From Flectobacillus sp. (GTDB lineage Bacteria; Bacteroidota; Bacteroidia; Cytophagales; Spirosomataceae), in NCBI GenBank assembly GCA_029865665.1, contig JARXAV010000338.1:1-7333 (forward strand): a DNA stretch of 7,333 bases. Reading direction: 5' to 3'. Each line of letters starts with the position of its first letter. Position 1 is the first letter of the stretch. Below are positions 6,636-7,333 of the stretch, piece by piece. A model generated the notes under the pieces. It was not told the origin of the DNA and ran no database searches. It worked only from the letters and a program-made list of their open reading frames with translations. The translations under genes and the position numbers were made by a program.

Positions 6636-6678
6636 GGCTTCTACTTAGCCAGCGACTTCAGTCGCTGGCTAACAAGCC
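6636..6678. repeat. Palindrome, copy B of the dispersed palindrome pair, inverted relative to copy A
   Basis: A perfect 12-base stem (6645-6656 with 6661-6672; TTAGCCAGCGAC and its complement) closes the loop TTCA. After a small internal bulge, GGCTT (6636-6640) pairs with AAGCC (6674-6678) to lengthen it. The loop TTCA is the complement of TGAA in copy A, so the two copies point in opposite directions. No T-run follows, so it is not a terminator. Confidence 0.82.
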
Positions 6679-6708
6679 ATAAAATTTCTCCACATCATTT
6701 CAAAACCC

Positions 6709-6745
6709 ACCTCACCGAAATAAATTCTGTGAGGTTTATTTTTTT
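6709..6745 (+). terminator. Terminator-like hairpin with no gene upstream
   Basis: ACCTCAC (6709-6715) pairs with GTGAGGT (6729-6735). After one C-T mismatch, GAA (6717-6719) pairs with TTC (6725-6727) around a 5-base loop. TTA and T7 (6739-6745) follow. This is a good rightward intrinsic terminator, yet no coding frame lies between the permease terminator and this one. It may end an unannotated small RNA, act as a backup terminator, or be a relic. Confidence 0.6.
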
Positions 6746-6758
6746 ATGAGTAATTTTG
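6728..6758 (+). promoter_or_regulatory. Candidate prfC promoter
   Basis: TAATTTTG at 6751-6758 exactly matches the Bacteroidota -7 consensus TAnnTTTG. TGTG at 6728-6731 is a one-mismatch -33 element at a 19-base spacing, overlapping the right arm of the preceding terminator hairpin. Transcription would start near 6765, giving prfC a leader of about 130 bases that contains the G/C-rich repeats. Confidence 0.45.
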
Positions 6759-6770
6759 CAAGATGAAAAG

Positions 6771-6795
6771 TTCCCTATCCTCAGAAGGGGAGCTT
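6771..6795. repeat. Possible third, diverged copy of the G/C-rich element
   Basis: A C-rich half (TTCCCTATCC, 6771-6780) followed by a G-rich half (AAGGGGAGCTTT, 6785-6796) has the same layout as the copies at 6810-6842 and 6859-6893: TTCCC, then a G run, then GCTTT. Similarity is partial and may be convergent. Confidence 0.35.
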
Positions 6796-6809
6796 TCGAG
6801 TAGCTGGTT

Positions 6810-6842
6810 AAATTCCCTTCTGGGGCTAGAGGGCTTTTTATT
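6810..6842. repeat. G/C-rich direct repeat, copy 1
   Basis: A 33-base unit starting AAATTCC and ending GGGCTTTTTATT. It aligns with 6859-6893 at 29 of 33 positions with one 2-base gap. The inner part has a C-run, then GGGGCTAGAGGG, then a T-run, so a weak hairpin with a terminator-like tail is possible. It lies in the gene-free region before prfC. Confidence 0.75.
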
Positions 6843-6858
6843 TTTTATTCGGTTTCTG

Positions 6859-6893
6859 AAATTCCTCCTTTGGGGGTTAGGGGGCTTTTTATT
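6859..6893. repeat. G/C-rich direct repeat, copy 2, abutting the prfC start
   Basis: A 35-base unit from AAATTCC to GGGCTTTTTATT, the direct repeat of 6810-6842, that ends one base before the prfC ATG. It contains two G5 runs (6872-6876 and 6880-6884) that could compete for the CCTCC at 6864-6868. AGGGGG at 6879-6884 lies 9 bases before the ATG and is the only SD-like sequence for prfC. Confidence 0.75.
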
Positions 6894-7333
6894 ATGACTA
6901 TACAAGAAGAAATACACAAACGCCGTACCTTCGGCATTATCTCTCACCCCGATGCTGGGAAAACTACCTTGACCGAAAAACTCTTGCTTTTTGGGGGGGC
7001 TATCCAAACGGCGGGTGCGGTGAAATCTAACAAAATCAAAAAGGGAGCAACTTCCGATTTTATGGAAATTGAACGCCAAAGAGGTATCTCGGTAGCAACT
7101 TCCGTGATGACGTTAGAATATAACAATGTCTTAATCAATATCTTGGATACGCCTGGTCACAAAGACTTTGCGGAGGATACTTATCGTACGCTTACTGCTG
7201 TTGACTCAGTTATCTTGGTAATTGACTGTGTGAAAGGGGTAGAGGAACAAACCGAACGTTTGATGGAGGTTTGTCGTATGCGTAATACGCCTGTAATCAT
7301 CTTTATCAACAAAATGGATAGAGAGGGGCAAAA
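6894..7333 (+). CDS. prfC: Peptide chain release factor 3, N-terminal part (runs off right edge)
   Basis: The frame opens with ATG at 6894 and stays open for 146 codons plus two bases to the edge. It encodes the G domain of a translational GTPase: G1 [10 protein letters not shown] (17-26), switch I region [15 protein letters not shown] (58-72), G3 DTPGHKDF (85-92) followed by [12 protein letters not shown] (93-104), and G4 NKMD (139-142). SHPDAGKT in G1 and the [13 protein letters not shown] block point to release factor 3 rather than EF-G, EF-Tu or LepA. RF3 is cytoplasmic and recycles RF1/RF2 from ribosomes after stop-codon release. The full protein is normally about 530 residues, so roughly the first quarter is visible. 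ATT-ATG follows a G/C-rich repeat that offers AGGGGG as an SD-like site. No in-frame start further in would keep G1 intact. Confidence 0.95.
   Translation, partial: MTIQEEIHKRRTFGIISHPDAGKTTLTEKLLLFGGAIQTAGAVKSNKIKKGATSDFMEIERQRGISVATSVMTLEYNNVLINILDTPGHKDFAEDTYRTLTAVDSVILVIDCVKGVEEQTERLMEVCRMRNTPVIIFINKMDREGQ

Larger units (their letters stand above)
6444..6893. other. 450-base gene-free region rich in palindromes and repeats
   Basis: No coding frame here looks real. In order it holds the permease terminator, palindrome A, about 85 plain AT-rich bases, palindrome B in inverted orientation, an orphan terminator hairpin, a candidate prfC promoter, and two or three G/C-rich repeat units leading into prfC. 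It has no transposase remnants. Confidence 0.7.

Noticed and set aside
6504..6678. CRISPR repeats or an insertion-sequence terminal inverted repeat pair
   Set aside because: There are only two non-identical palindromes, no spacers of regular size, and no transposase or target duplication between or beside them.
6822..6884. G-quadruplex from the G-runs in the G/C-rich repeats
   Set aside because: Two G-runs per unit are close together but the units are nearly 40 bases apart, so four tracts do not fit usual loop lengths.
6744..7138. Minus-strand frames of 111 and 64 codons over the prfC start
   Set aside because: They overlap the conserved prfC GTPase motifs antisense and run through the repeats; no recognisable protein features.

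Overview
The window looks like a stretch of an AT-rich Bacteroidota chromosome, probably order Cytophagales. The order is an impression, not a demonstration. The evidence is a single-polypeptide SecDF of about 990 residues with a low-complexity insert, start codons preceded by A/T-rich sequence rather than a classical Shine-Dalgarno, candidate promoters of the Bacteroidota type (-33 TTTG / -7 TAnnTTTG), a lipoprotein with a Bacteroidota-like signal, and G/C-rich repeats next to genes. I see no phage, transposase, plasmid or CRISPR signal. The genes look like ordinary core chromosome.

Layout. Bases 1-1122 hold a minus-strand pair: nadC (quinolinate phosphoribosyltransferase, NAD synthesis) and, 75 bases downstream, the first 64 codons of a lipoprotein gene that runs off the left edge. 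Bases 1123-1298 are a divergent promoter region. From 1299 everything reads rightwards: a 121-codon exported protein with a GTG start, a 165-base leader with hairpins, secDF (1830-4799) with a strong terminator, an APC-superfamily amino-acid permease (4989-6443) with its own strong terminator, a 450-base gene-free stretch (6444-6893) full of palindromes and repeats, and the 5' part of prfC (release factor 3), which runs off the right edge.

The most interesting point is the small exported protein directly upstream of secDF. It has a signal peptide, no recognisable mature domain, and a C-terminus ending Asn-Ala-Pro followed immediately by UGA. This is the architecture of secretion-monitoring arrest peptides that control Sec machinery genes (SecM upstream of secA, VemP upstream of secDF2, MifM upstream of yidC2). 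The leader between it and secDF can form an RNA hairpin. The regulatory role is a hypothesis, not a demonstrated function.

The second notable region is 6444-6893: two related palindromes in opposite orientation, a terminator-like hairpin with no gene before it, and two imperfect direct copies of a 33-35 base G/C-rich element in the apparent prfC leader. The last copy ends one base before the prfC ATG and may supply its only SD-like sequence.
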